Source: Brenneria rubrifaciens
Lineage (GTDB): Bacteria > Pseudomonadota > Gammaproteobacteria > Enterobacterales > Enterobacteriaceae
Assembly (NCBI RefSeq): GCF_005484945.1
Contig: NZ_CP034035.1
Coordinates: forward strand, 3,286,001-3,350,000
Direction of reading: 5' to 3'
DNA: 64,000 nt
Positions 11,307-21,000 of the stretch are shown here, piece after piece; positions within the stretch are counted from its first letter, which is position 1; each line of letters starts with the position of its first letter. Below the pieces are notes generated by a model. The model did not search any database. It was not told the origin of the DNA and saw nothing but the letters and a program-made list of their open reading frames with translations. A program made the translations under genes and the position numbers.

Positions 11307-12224
11307 CTAGTACCCTTGTGCCATCACCGCTATTTGCAAGTTTGAGAAATCACATAATTCAACCGCTTTTTCCGCAATGGCGGGAACAATGCCAAATGTA
11401 CGGTCGGTTCGATACATAACGGAATAACGCACCAGAGGAGGAGCCGGTTTTAATCTTATAATTCCCAGTTTTTTTTGTTCTACCAGAAAGTTTAAACATT
11501 TCACAGGAAGGTAGGTGATGCCGATACCTGAAATCGCCAGTCCGATTTGGGCAAGTAGATTGTTGCTGATGATGTGTTTATTAAACGTTACGCCCCGGCT
11601 TGAAAAATAGCGTTCATAAATCAGGCCGGTCCCGGAATGCGATCCTTGTAATAAAAAGGAATACTCGGGGATATCCAATAAGTCCAACTCAGTCCCAGGA
11701 GGAATAAGCTTAGGAGAACACATCCACGCATTTTCAACGTTTTTTAGCGGCACGGAGATTAACCGTACATCATTAAAGATATCGGGAACGATGATTAAAT
11801 CCAATAAGTCGTTGTTTATATTTTCGTACAACACCGAACTTAATTCGATTGAAGGTTCGATCCGTACTTTGGGATACAGTGTTCGGATCGATTCGATCAA
11901 ACTTGGCAGCCAGGTCATGGCCGTCAATTCCGTTACTCCCAGACGTAACCGGCTGATCAGCACTTTTTTGTCGCTGATCCTTTCCAGCAGTTGATCACGT
12001 CGATGGATAATGTCTGTGCAATAATCCAGCAATTCCCGTCCCTTTTCTGTCAGTTGGGCGCTACGACTGCTTCTGTCGAAAATTTCAATATTGAATGACT
12101 CCTCCAGTTCGTGGATACGCTTTGAGATCGCTGATTGGGACATGTTGAGTTTACTGGCGGCCGACTCGAAACTGCCTGACGTCACTATCCAATAAAGCGC
12201 ATCCATCTGTTTGAATGTAATCAT
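11307..12224 (-). CDS. LysR-family transcriptional regulator
   Basis: The product has 305 residues, the usual LysR length. The N-terminal winged helix-turn-helix spans about residues 3-65 (FESAASKLNMSQSAISKRIHE, recognition helix around SQSAISKRI). The C-terminal part fits the periplasmic-binding-like co-inducer domain. The gene is divergent from the RraA-like gene at 12418 with about 190 bp between starts, the classic arrangement for a LysR regulator controlling the neighbouring catabolic/transport genes. The co-inducer is unknown; by context it is probably the transported amino acid or its keto acid. The family call is firm, the target is inference. Confidence 0.92.
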   Translation of the reverse strand: MITFKQMDALYWIVTSGSFESAASKLNMSQSAISKRIHELEESFNIEIFDRSSRSAQLTEKGRELLDYCTDIIHRRDQLLERISDKKVLISRLRLGVTELTAMTWLPSLIESIRTLYPKVRIEPSIELSSVLYENINNDLLDLIIVPDIFNDVRLISVPLKNVENAWMCSPKLIPPGTELDLLDIPEYSFLLQGSHSGTGLIYERYFSSRGVTFNKHIISNNLLAQIGLAISGIGITYLPVKCLNFLVEQKKLGIIRLKPAPPLVRYSVMYRTDRTFGIVPAIAEKAVELCDFSNLQIAVMAQGY

Positions 12225-12417
12225 TGCGGCCTCTCATTACTAAAAGTGATGGTTTTTCTTTATAAAATATCGCTAAAACTATTTAAATTCTATCAGTAGT
12301 ATCACTGCTGCGTTACGTACAGATAACAAACAACCAGACAACGATTGTGTCCGCCCGCACCCAACAGCGCGGTAAATAGCAAGACACAAACGGATACTTT
12401 GATGAAGAGGGGGAAAA

Positions 12418-13080
12418 ATGAACCTGCCCGGAAGCGTGATCAATCCTGCGCCAAACCCTATCAGCCCGCAAGTCCGCGACGCCTTTATGGATGTCGTCAC
12501 TCCCCATATCAGTGACAATGTATCCCGTAGTATCGGTATTGGCGGTCTGACTCGTTATCACCGAAGCGGGAAGCTGGTAGGCACCGCGCTTACGGTAAAA
12601 ACCCGCGGGGGTGACAATCTTTTAGTCTATAAGGCCATGACCATGATCAAACCCGGCCACGTGCTGGTGATCGACGCCGAAGGAAGTCTTAATAATGCAG
12701 TGATCGGTGAATTGATCAAACTGGAATCGTTAAGGCGCGGCTGCGTCGGCTTCATTGTGGATGGCGCGATACGGGATGTCGCCAGCTTTGTCGATACGCC
12801 CTGCTATGCCAGAGGCGTGACGCATCGGGGACCTTATAAAGATGGCCCCGGCGAAGTCAATGTGCCGGTTTTTATCGGCGGTCAAATTGTCAATCCAGGC
12901 GATATCGTCGTGGGCGATGAGGACGGCGCTGTCTGCTTTGCGCCTGAATTTGCTGACGATCTACTGGCTCTGGCGGCCCGGCACGCCGCGAAAGAACACG
13001 CGATCAAACGACAAATCGCCTCCCAGGCGCAAGACCAGACCTGGTTTACCGATGTACTCAGACAAAAAGGTCTTATGTAA
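12418..13080 (+). CDS. RraA-like / HMG (CHA) aldolase family protein
   Basis: The product has 220 residues, with a good ribosome site (GAGGGGG) just before the ATG. It shows the RraA/HMG-aldolase fold signature: a GEL segment followed by GCVGFIVDGAIRDV, in which Arg119-Asp120 match the catalytic Arg-Asp pair known from Pseudomonas 4-hydroxy-4-methyl-2-oxoglutarate aldolase. Related enzymes split 4-hydroxy-4-methyl-2-oxoglutarate or 4-carboxy-4-hydroxy-2-oxoadipate into pyruvate and a second keto acid using a divalent metal. Some family members only regulate RNase E, but those are about 160 residues and lie near menA. This one is longer and directly abuts an aminotransferase, with only the stop codon between them, so a metabolic aldolase is more likely. 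The exact substrate is inferred. Confidence 0.8.
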   Translation: MNLPGSVINPAPNPISPQVRDAFMDVVTPHISDNVSRSIGIGGLTRYHRSGKLVGTALTVKTRGGDNLLVYKAMTMIKPGHVLVIDAEGSLNNAVIGELIKLESLRRGCVGFIVDGAIRDVASFVDTPCYARGVTHRGPYKDGPGEVNVPVFIGGQIVNPGDIVVGDEDGAVCFAPEFADDLLALAARHAAKEHAIKRQIASQAQDQTWFTDVLRQKGLM

Positions 13081-14295
13081 ATGATGGCAAATAAACAGCA
13101 AATATCCGATCGCCTGAGCCGTATCAAGCCCTCTCCCAGCCTTGCCGCCAACGATCTGGTCACTCAACTGCGCGCCGAAGGCAGGGATATTATCAATTTC
13201 ACCGTCGGCGAACCGGACTTTGATACGCCTGAACATATCATCGCCGCGGCGATTTCCGCCATGCGCAACGGTGAAACCCACTATACGCCTGCCAGTGGGA
13301 CGCTGGCGCTGAGAAAAGCGGTAAGTGAAAAATTAAGCAGGGACAACCGGCTGGATTACGCGCCGGATGAGATTGTCTGCGGCTGCGGAGGCAAACACAT
13401 TATTTTCCATGCGTTTGCGTCTACATTGATTGAACAGGACGACGTCATCATTCATGCGCCGTACTGGGTTTCTTACCCGGATTTAGCGCTATTGAACGAC
13501 GCACGTCCGATTATTATTGAAGGGCGGGAAGAGACGGATTTCAAACTTACGCCGCACGAACTGGAAAACGCGATAACCTCTAACACCAAATGGCTGGTAT
13601 TAAACTCGCCGAACAATCCGAGCGGCGCCGTGTATACAGCCGGCGAGCTTGCCGCCCTTGCCGATGTGTTGAGAAAACATCCCAACGTGCTCATTATGCT
13701 GGACGAAATCTATGAATATTTTGTCTATGAGGATAATAAACACATCTCAATGGCGGCGATTGCCCCTGACTTGAAAGCGCGCATTTTAATCATTAACGGT
13801 GCTTCTAAAGGCTATGCCATGACCGGCTGGCGTCTGGGCTATGGCGCCGGCCCGAAGTGGCTGATTTCCGCCATTGCCAAACTGATTTCGCAGACGACAA
13901 CCTGCCCCAGTTCGGTCAGCCAGGCGGCCGCCATTGCCGCTTTCTCCGGCGACCAGGCCCCCGTTCAACATATGCTGGAAATTTACCGCCAGCGCCGCAA
14001 TCGGATATCGGAACGGCTGGGTGAGGTGCCGGAGTTGCAATTTACGCCGCCAGCAGGCGCATTTTATTTATTTATCAACGTCGCTGGACTATTGGGAAAA
14101 ACAACGCCTACAGGCCGACACATCCGTTCGGATGACGACGTGGTGACGTATTTACTCCACGAAAGCGGTGTCGCCACCGTGAGCGGACGCGCTTACGGCA
14201 TGTCGCCTTATATCCGAGTATCCTTTGCCAGTTCGCTGGACAATATTGAAGAGGGATGCCGCCGGATTAAAAGCGCGTTATCCCTATTGGCATGA
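13081..14295 (+). CDS. PLP-dependent aminotransferase, aspartate aminotransferase type (class I, Ib-like)
   Basis: The product has 404 residues. It carries the VGEPDFDTP substrate motif near the N-terminus, NSPNNPSG in the middle, and NGASKGYAMTGWRLGYG, in which Lys243 should form the Schiff base. Arg379 in PYIRVSFASS should bind the alpha-carboxylate. ATG occurs twice (13081 and 13084); the first follows the stop of the RraA-like gene directly, so the pair is translationally coupled. It probably converts the imported amino acid to its 2-oxo acid, which the aldolase would then cleave. Close relatives act on aspartate, glutamate, aromatic amino acids or methionine, so specificity is open. Confidence 0.92.
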   Translation: MMANKQQISDRLSRIKPSPSLAANDLVTQLRAEGRDIINFTVGEPDFDTPEHIIAAAISAMRNGETHYTPASGTLALRKAVSEKLSRDNRLDYAPDEIVCGCGGKHIIFHAFASTLIEQDDVIIHAPYWVSYPDLALLNDARPIIIEGREETDFKLTPHELENAITSNTKWLVLNSPNNPSGAVYTAGELAALADVLRKHPNVLIMLDEIYEYFVYEDNKHISMAAIAPDLKARILIINGASKGYAMTGWRLGYGAGPKWLISAIAKLISQTTTCPSSVSQAAAIAAFSGDQAPVQHMLEIYRQRRNRISERLGEVPELQFTPPAGAFYLFINVAGLLGKTTPTGRHIRSDDDVVTYLLHESGVATVSGRAYGMSPYIRVSFASSLDNIEEGCRRIKSALSLLA

Positions 14296-14765
14296 TGCTA
14301 TCGCCGCGCAGCCTGTTGCGATCTGATTATCGGGGCATTCTCAAGGATGAGCGCCCTTTGCACACGCCCGGCATTACCCGAATACCGGCTACTTATTGCT
14401 GCTGAAAAAATAGGATTGATACGTTCGCATCTGAACAAATAAAAGCCATACCCTTTTTAATAAACCAATGTTGTCATGTTCGTTAGCTCGAAACTGTACT
14501 TTCATTCACCATCCTTTTTTACCTATTAAAATTTTATTTTTTATCTTTGTACCATAATAAAAATTGATATTTATTCTCCATCAGAAATAGGTGTCGGTCT
14601 GGTTGTTGCACTGGCTGAAACATGAAAAAAAGTAATTTTAAAGTAGCATAAAAAATCACTTTTTTTACCGCAATGAATAGTCTATTACTGATATTTATAG
14701 GCTATCGCTTGAAGCTATATACCCTCTTTTTGATGGGGGACAGACCTTTCTTTTAACCGAGGAGA
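14296..14765 (+). other. Gap upstream of ABC transporter, probable promoter region
   Basis: This 470 bp has no credible gene and is AT-rich from about 14400. It probably carries the promoter of the transporter operon. The last bases hold a GAGGAG ribosome site that fits the ATG at 14772 better than the one at 14766. I could not choose one sigma-70 promoter with confidence. Confidence 0.4.
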
Positions 14766-14771
14766 ATGACA

Positions 14772-15593
14772 ATGCGTAAAACAGTAATAGTGACATTGGG
14801 CGCGGCGGCAATGTCTTTGCTGACGGCTACATTTGCCCATGCCGACCAGCTTGCCGATATCAAAAATAAAGGGACGCTGGTATGTGGAACACTGGGCACG
14901 GCCGAACCGTTTAGTTCTCCCAATCCCCAGTCACGGGAAATTCAGGGATATGACGTTGATTTTTGTCATGCTATCGCCAAAGAACTGGGGGTTAAACCGG
15001 CGCTCAAATTGATCTCTGTCGCCGCGCGCATCCCTGAATTGCAACAGGGCCGGGTCGATGTGCTGGTCGCTAATCTCGGCTGGACGCCGGAGCGTGCGCA
15101 GCAAATCGCCTACAGCGACAGTTATTATGTCAGTTTGCAGAAAGTCGCGGCTAAACGCAGCCAGGGCTATAAAACGCTGGACGATCTCGCAGGTAAACGC
15201 GTCAGCGCGCCCAAAGGCTCAACCTCTGAAATGGCGGTGAAAAGTCGTTTACCCAGCGCCAGAGTCGTCACTTTCCAGGACCCTCCCGCCGCCTTTCTCG
15301 CCATGCAGCAGGGTAAGGTGGAAGGTTTTGCCGTTTCTGAAATTATGTTGATGAAATTCAAAAAACAGGTTGAGAGCAGTGCGCCGATCGACATTCTTGA
15401 GCCCGAGTTGATGACGGAAGCATGGGGTATCGGAATGAAAAAAGACGAAACCGCGTTGATCGACAAGGTCAACGGCATTCTGCAATCAATGGAAGCATCG
15501 GGTGAAGCACGGCAAATCTTTGATAAGTGGCTGGGAGAAGAAACACCTTATGGCCTGCAACGCAGTTTTACTATCAAGCCCATTAATGGCTGA
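14772..15593 (+). CDS. Amino-acid ABC transporter, periplasmic binding protein (family 3)
   Basis: The product has 273 residues from ATG 14772, which I prefer to the in-frame ATG at 14766 because GAGGAG is then about 7 nt away. An N-terminal signal peptide (MRKTVIVTLG then a hydrophobic run) ends near AHA-DQ. The mature part has the SBP_bac_3 layout: LADIKNKGTLVCGT at the start, QGYDVDFCHAIAKELG, the VARIPELQQGRVD hinge region and GEARQIFDKWLG at the end. It binds a polar or acidic amino acid in the periplasm and delivers it to the permeases encoded next. It is first gene of a four-gene operon. Substrate is not determinable from sequence alone. Confidence 0.92.
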   Translation: MRKTVIVTLGAAAMSLLTATFAHADQLADIKNKGTLVCGTLGTAEPFSSPNPQSREIQGYDVDFCHAIAKELGVKPALKLISVAARIPELQQGRVDVLVANLGWTPERAQQIAYSDSYYVSLQKVAAKRSQGYKTLDDLAGKRVSAPKGSTSEMAVKSRLPSARVVTFQDPPAAFLAMQQGKVEGFAVSEIMLMKFKKQVESSAPIDILEPELMTEAWGIGMKKDETALIDKVNGILQSMEASGEARQIFDKWLGEETPYGLQRSFTIKPING

Positions 15594-15630
15594 TAGGCGT
15601 TGATCCCGCTGAAATATATCAGGAGTCGTC

Positions 15631-16329
15631 ATGGGAACTGAATTAGATTTCTCCATTCTGACACAAGGCGAGTATCCGCGATGGATACTCCAGGGGATTC
15701 TCACCACCGCTGAACTGACCGCATTGGCATGGATGATTGCGGTGGTGGTGGGCATCCTGCTCGCCCTGATCCGCATGAGTAATAGCCGTATTGGGGAAAT
15801 ACTGGTGGCCAGCTATGTTGAATACCATCAGAACGTCCCAATGCTGGTGCAGATTTTCCTGTGGTATTTCGGCATTCCCACGCTGCTCCCCGACAGCATA
15901 CAACAGTGGACGAATGCACATAACAGCGAGTTCCTGTTTGCGTTTATCGCGGTTGGGCTTTGCATGGGTGCGTATGTCTCGGAGGCCCTGCGCGCGGGCA
16001 TACGCACCATCCCCAAGTCACAACTTGAGGCGTCACGCGCGCTGGGGCTGGGATATATACAGGCTTTCCGATTGGTTGTTCTCCCGCAGGCGGTGCGCGT
16101 TGCGCTGCCGACATTGATCAACCACACCGTATTGTTGTTCAAAAACACCAGTCTGGCGATGACGGTCGGCGTCGCGGAGTTAACCTACGTCGCCAGGGAA
16201 ATCGAAAACCAATCATTTCGTACCGTTGAAATCTATCTGGTGGTTACCGTTTTGTATTTGGCGGTTTCTTTGCTCATTATGTTTACCGGTTCCATGCTTG
16301 AGCATCGTTACCGTATTAAAGCGAGGTAG
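15631..16329 (+). CDS. Amino-acid ABC transporter permease (HisM/GltJ type)
   Basis: The product has 232 residues, with a CAGGAG site 5-6 nt before the ATG. It has several hydrophobic segments typical of polar amino acid permeases. The cytoplasmic EAA loop reads SQLEASRALGLGYIQAFRLVVLPQAVR, which contacts the ATPase. It pairs with the permease that begins 2 nt after its stop codon. Together they form the heterodimeric membrane channel of the importer. Confidence 0.92.
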   Translation: MGTELDFSILTQGEYPRWILQGILTTAELTALAWMIAVVVGILLALIRMSNSRIGEILVASYVEYHQNVPMLVQIFLWYFGIPTLLPDSIQQWTNAHNSEFLFAFIAVGLCMGAYVSEALRAGIRTIPKSQLEASRALGLGYIQAFRLVVLPQAVRVALPTLINHTVLLFKNTSLAMTVGVAELTYVAREIENQSFRTVEIYLVVTVLYLAVSLLIMFTGSMLEHRYRIKAR

Positions 16330-16331
16330 GA

Positions 16332-17072
16332 ATGAGCGATTTACTGCTAATCCTGAAAGATAACTGGCTACTCTTGCTGGTGGGCCAATATCCCCACGGT
16401 CCGCTTGGCGGACTGGCGATTACCTTTCTGCTGTCTCTTTTCGGCCTGCTGCTTGCTTTTCCGCTCAGCGTATCGATTGCGCTGGCACGCGTCAGCCCTT
16501 TTCGCTGGCTGCGCCTGCCGGCCGCGGTTCTGGTCTATGGCGTGCGCGGCGTACCTTTGATCATGCTGATTTTCTGGGTTTATTTTTTTATTCCTCAGTT
16601 GATTGGCCGCTCGGTAAACGGCTTTACCACGATGCTGGTGACGCTGGTCATTTATCAGGCCGCCTATCTTGCCGAGATCATCCGCGCAGGCATCGAAGGT
16701 CTGCCTAAAGGACAAACGGAAGCCGCGCGCGCGGTCGGGCTGAGCTATATGCAGACGACCGTGAAAGTCATTCTGCCACAGGCGCTTTATAATATGCTGC
16801 CGGCGATGATCAGCCAGTTTGTCTCCACCATTAAAGAAACCTCTTTGGGGTATGTGATCAGCGTTAATGAGCTGACGTTCGCCGCGAATCAAATCAACAG
16901 CACGCTGTTGACTAAACCTTTTGAGGTATTTTTCATCCTGACGGTAATGTACTTCGCATTGTGTTTTTCGTTGACGCAATTGGCGCGGTATGTAGAGCGG
17001 CGCATTAATAAAAAACGCAACGGCGAAAAAAAGACGATGGCCGCAGCGCTATCCTCTACCGCGACGCCTTGA
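16332..17072 (+). CDS. Amino-acid ABC transporter permease, second subunit
   Basis: The product has 246 residues and starts 2 nt after the preceding permease, so translation is coupled. Its EAA loop is KGQTEAARAVGLSYMQTTV followed by ILPQALY. Hydrophobic helices match the HisQ/GltK type. The C-terminal tail (ERRINKKRNGEKKTMAA) is basic and cytosolic. It partners the first permease in the amino-acid importer. Confidence 0.92.
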   Translation: MSDLLLILKDNWLLLLVGQYPHGPLGGLAITFLLSLFGLLLAFPLSVSIALARVSPFRWLRLPAAVLVYGVRGVPLIMLIFWVYFFIPQLIGRSVNGFTTMLVTLVIYQAAYLAEIIRAGIEGLPKGQTEAARAVGLSYMQTTVKVILPQALYNMLPAMISQFVSTIKETSLGYVISVNELTFAANQINSTLLTKPFEVFFILTVMYFALCFSLTQLARYVERRINKKRNGEKKTMAAALSSTATP

Positions 17073-17107
17073 ATCACTCATGAATTCCACACCAGGGGAA
17101 TCTTATT

Positions 17108-17866
17108 ATGACAAATAACACAACGCGTAAAGTACCGATGATCGACTTTAAGTCCGTCAATAAATGGTATGGGCATTACCATGCGCTGAATGATGTGACG
17201 ACCCATATATCCAAAGGAGAAGTCGTGGTTGTCTGCGGCCCTTCCGGTTCTGGGAAATCGACGTTGATCCGCACGGTGAATCGTCTGGAGGATATACACC
17301 AAGGCTCAATACAATTCGACGGACAGGATATTCACTCGCCGGCGTTGGATTTGAATAAATTCCGCAGCCAGGTCGGGTTTGTTTTCCAAAGTTTTAATCT
17401 CTTTCCTCATCTGTCCGTGGCAGAAAATATTATGCTGGCGCCATTAAATGTGCTGAAGAAAAATAAGCGCGAAGCGCGTGAACGCGCCGAAGCGTTGCTC
17501 GACAGAGTGGGATTGGCGGCGAAAATAGACGCCTATCCCGGGCAATTTTCGGGAGGCCAGCAGCAACGGGTCGCCATCGCGCGCGCATTGGCGATGGACC
17601 CGCCCGCCATGCTATTTGACGAACCCACCAGCGCGCTGGACCCGGAAATGGTGGGAGAAGTGTTGCAGGTTATGAAGGGACTGGCGCGGGAAGGAATGAC
17701 CATGATGTGCGTCACTCATGAAATGAATTTTGCGCGGGAAGTCGCCGACCGCGTGCTGTTCATGGATAACGGAAGCCTGGTGGAAACCGCCGCGCCAGAT
17801 GCGTTTTTTTCCAGACCGCAAAGCGAGCGCGCCCGAAAATTTCTCACTGAGCTACGGGCTCATTAG
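17108..17866 (+). CDS. Amino-acid ABC transporter ATP-binding protein (GlnQ/GltL type)
   Basis: The product has 252 residues and is last of the transporter operon. Walker A is GPSGSGKST, the Q-loop lies in [15 protein letters not shown], the ABC signature is FSGGQQQR, Walker B is [11 protein letters not shown], and the H-loop is CVTHEM. The chosen ATG has GGGGAA upstream at good spacing; an internal Met (MIDFKS, 33 nt later) is a weaker alternative. It hydrolyses ATP at the inner membrane to drive import. A bidirectional hairpin lies between it and the convergent effector gene. Confidence 0.94.
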   Translation: MTNNTTRKVPMIDFKSVNKWYGHYHALNDVTTHISKGEVVVVCGPSGSGKSTLIRTVNRLEDIHQGSIQFDGQDIHSPALDLNKFRSQVGFVFQSFNLFPHLSVAENIMLAPLNVLKKNKREARERAEALLDRVGLAAKIDAYPGQFSGGQQQRVAIARALAMDPPAMLFDEPTSALDPEMVGEVLQVMKGLAREGMTMMCVTHEMNFAREVADRVLFMDNGSLVETAAPDAFFSRPQSERARKFLTELRAH

Positions 17867-17944
17867 CCGGTGTTGTCCGGCTGGCTGGAAACCCTGGCCC
17901 CCAATCCACTCCCGCGTCGGCCCCTTCAATCAGGAAAAGGGAAA

Positions 17945-17967
17945 GGGCGCTTGCGTTACAGGCGCCC
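17945..17967. terminator. Hairpin between convergent genes
   Basis: GGGCGC and GCGCCC form a 6-bp perfect stem around an 11-nt loop. It lies between the stop codon of the ABC ATPase (+) and the stop codon of dspE (-), so it could end transcription from both sides. There is no long T-run, so rho-independent function is uncertain. Confidence 0.5.
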
Positions 17968-18058
17968 TCCCCACCTTTCGCCATGCCGGAAAATGCGTCA
18001 GACGCCTCTCCGATAAAGCACGGCCCGCTGACGGCGTGTCAACGCGTTTTCTCCCTCA

Positions 18059-21000
18059 TTAATTAATTTCCCTCCCCTCTTTTTTCAGTTGACTCACCGC
18101 TTTGCTCACTTCGTCACTGGCATTAGCGATGTCCCCTTCCAGAATGAATCCGATCGGCATATCCGGATCCTTCCCGTACTGAAAACGGAGAGTACCTAAA
18201 TTTTTCAACATGGACATGCTGGCATTGCTGTTTCCGCCTAACACCAGCGTCGGTGAGCTGAACCCCTCCTTTTTACTCAGCAATTGGTAAAACGCGAGGT
18301 ACTCCATTCGGATATGGTTGCGATCGTTGAACATGTTGACAACATCCTGGTGGCTGACTTTCTTCTCATGGATACCGTCAATCAGGTTCTGCTTGATATC
18401 CTCTTTCAAATCCTGTCTGAAAATAAGAAGAATAGGGATTTCTTTCTTCAACTTATCAATCACCCATTTGGCCTCTGGCGTGGTGTCCATCAGCTTTTTT
18501 ATACGTTGGGCGGTGTCTGGCGCCAGTGAGCTATCCAGCTTCCGGTGTAGAAAATGCGTAAACCCTTCCCGCTTCAGGTCCGGCACCCAGCTATAGTAAG
18601 AGCGAGTTCTCGCGACGGACAGGACCCGTTCGCCATTCTGAGCGGCGATATGTTCGTACAGCGCGGTCTTGACCTTGTTGACGGCATCATAACGCTCATC
18701 GTTGTTGATGTGCTGCCCGCTGAAATGCTTGTGCATAACCGTCAGTTTTTCCGTGATATCGGGCACATCCTTCAATGCATCCAGAACCTTGCGGCTGGTG
18801 TTGTCCGTAAAATGTTTCCCCACAAGTTTGGCCAGACTCGCCACGCGGTCCCCCGTCACCGGTTCGGCATCCTTCATCGTGACATCCAGCCGCTTAGTGG
18901 CGGTTTTATCCATGCTGACGCTGAAAGAGGCCGATACCGGCGTGAAAAATGTCACCATTCCATCCTGCGGATCGTCGCTGACGTTATGGATTAGACCGGT
19001 AATAGCGGAAGCATGAACATCCACACTCGCTTGATTGAAAAAGCGCACCCGGCTGTCCCGGTGAGAGATGATGGTCTGTCTTTCGCTCTCTTCAGTGGAG
19101 CGCTCCCGGTTAACCGAAACCAGTCTCGCTCCGGCGCTCACGCCGCCAGCCACGCGCGCCAGCAATGACGTGCGATCGGCGTCGCTATCCGTCACATTGA
19201 TGGTGGCCCGGGCCTCCAGAGAAGCGCTAACATCCATACTGAAACTGAGTTTATTCCCCTCCATGACCCGATGGCGGTTCCCCGCGAGCATTAAATCCAC
19301 CGGAGTCAGAGTGCCTTCAGTCAATTTTTTAACAAACTCAGGCAATTTTTCATCAGGTAAATAGAAGTAAAGGCCGTTTTTTTGTCCCGCGGTAAGCGTT
19401 CCACCCAGCGATGCGCTGGCGCGGAGATCAAGCGCTAAATTATGTTCTTCATTTATCTGAACATTCATCTTCTCTTTAATGCTGTCCGAGGTTAAATTCG
19501 GTATCAGGCTATGGCCCGTTGATAGGGAAAGCGTACTGCTGGTATTGCCTCTCCTGTCGAATTCGAACAGATACTCCTCACCGGTGCGCGTTACCCAAAG
19601 CGAGTGCATGCGGCTAAACCCCATGCCTGCGGAAGGATACAGCGGTAGCGGTATCGCTTTCGGCTCAATCCCATAGGACAAACTGACGTTAACGCCATAA
19701 TTTCTATCAAAAACAAGCGCTTCTTCATCTTCAAGCGACTGTAATGTGTCGACGAGTTTCGACGCCAACTGCGTCTGATTTTCCGCCTGTAATACCGTAC
19801 GCGTCGTCATATTGACCCCATGATCCTCCTTGCGGAACCCGTTGAGGAACGCTTTGACCACATCGTAATTGGATTCCAACGCCCGGTTGCTGACGAACCC
19901 CATGTCGGTGAACTGCTTAACCGGGTTCTCGCCGTACTCCTGATTCCGCATTTTCAGAACCGTATTCTTTATTTGCGTCACCTGATCCGCATCCGGCGAC
20001 TTGCCGGACAACAGCTCCGCTTTGTCCACCAACTGCTGAAAATCTTTCAACGTCAGCGTGTCCAGAATCAGGCGGGATTTCAGCAATGAACTCTGATCGT
20101 TGGGATCGCGCTGACGCGTCATATCCGTTTTCTGGTGGCTGATGTTGGCTTGTTTATCGACAAAACCGGTCAGCAGCGTCTCCACTTTCTTATAGAGACT
20201 GCCGCTGGGGACATCGTCCTTCGGCGCTGGCAGCGCCCTCCATGCATCCAGCAGAGTACGACTTAGGTCGTGCCCGGAACGCTGCGGGTTGAACGCCTGT
20301 ACCACCGGTTTCAACAAGGATGGCTTAAATTTTTCGTTTAGATCGCCGTTTGACTTGACGATACCCTTCAATTTCCCAATCCGGGTAGCGGCGTTCAGCG
20401 CGCTGCTTTCCAGCTCGCCGAGGAAGCGTTGCATCAGCGCCACCACTTCTTTGCCGCCTTCACCCAAATCCAGTTTTTGCAGGCGGGTATGCAGATCTTC
20501 CGCAACCTCTTCGTCAATGGGCACCACAGCGATCCTATGGCGAATGCTTCCCGCTTCCAGCTGTTTGAACAGGAGGCTTTGCATCTGATACAGCGGTTTT
20601 ATCCCTTCACGTCCTTGCCACTGATGCTGAACGGAGTAAGCCAGATTTTTGATCGGCCGGGGCATCTCTAGGGTAGGCGAAAACATATGTGCGCTGACCC
20701 GATCGGAAAACTTGCTCTTTACCTTCCGGCTTTCAATGCCGCTCATTCCGCCGACGGTGACCGAGTTCTGCACCGACGTATCGGTTTTTGGGATACGCCT
20801 CACTATCATCGATTTCCCCAGCCGGTCATACACTTCATCTTTCGGCAGTTTCGTCGGCAGCGGTAGTTGTGCAGGCTCGGCGCCCTTGAACGGCTGCCAC
20901 GTATTGCCGATGCGTTGATGGCTGCCATGCTTGCCGCCAGCCACCAGGCGCCCGTCGTCGTCAGTGTGAATATGGGTTATCGGGGCGCCCTCATAACGCA

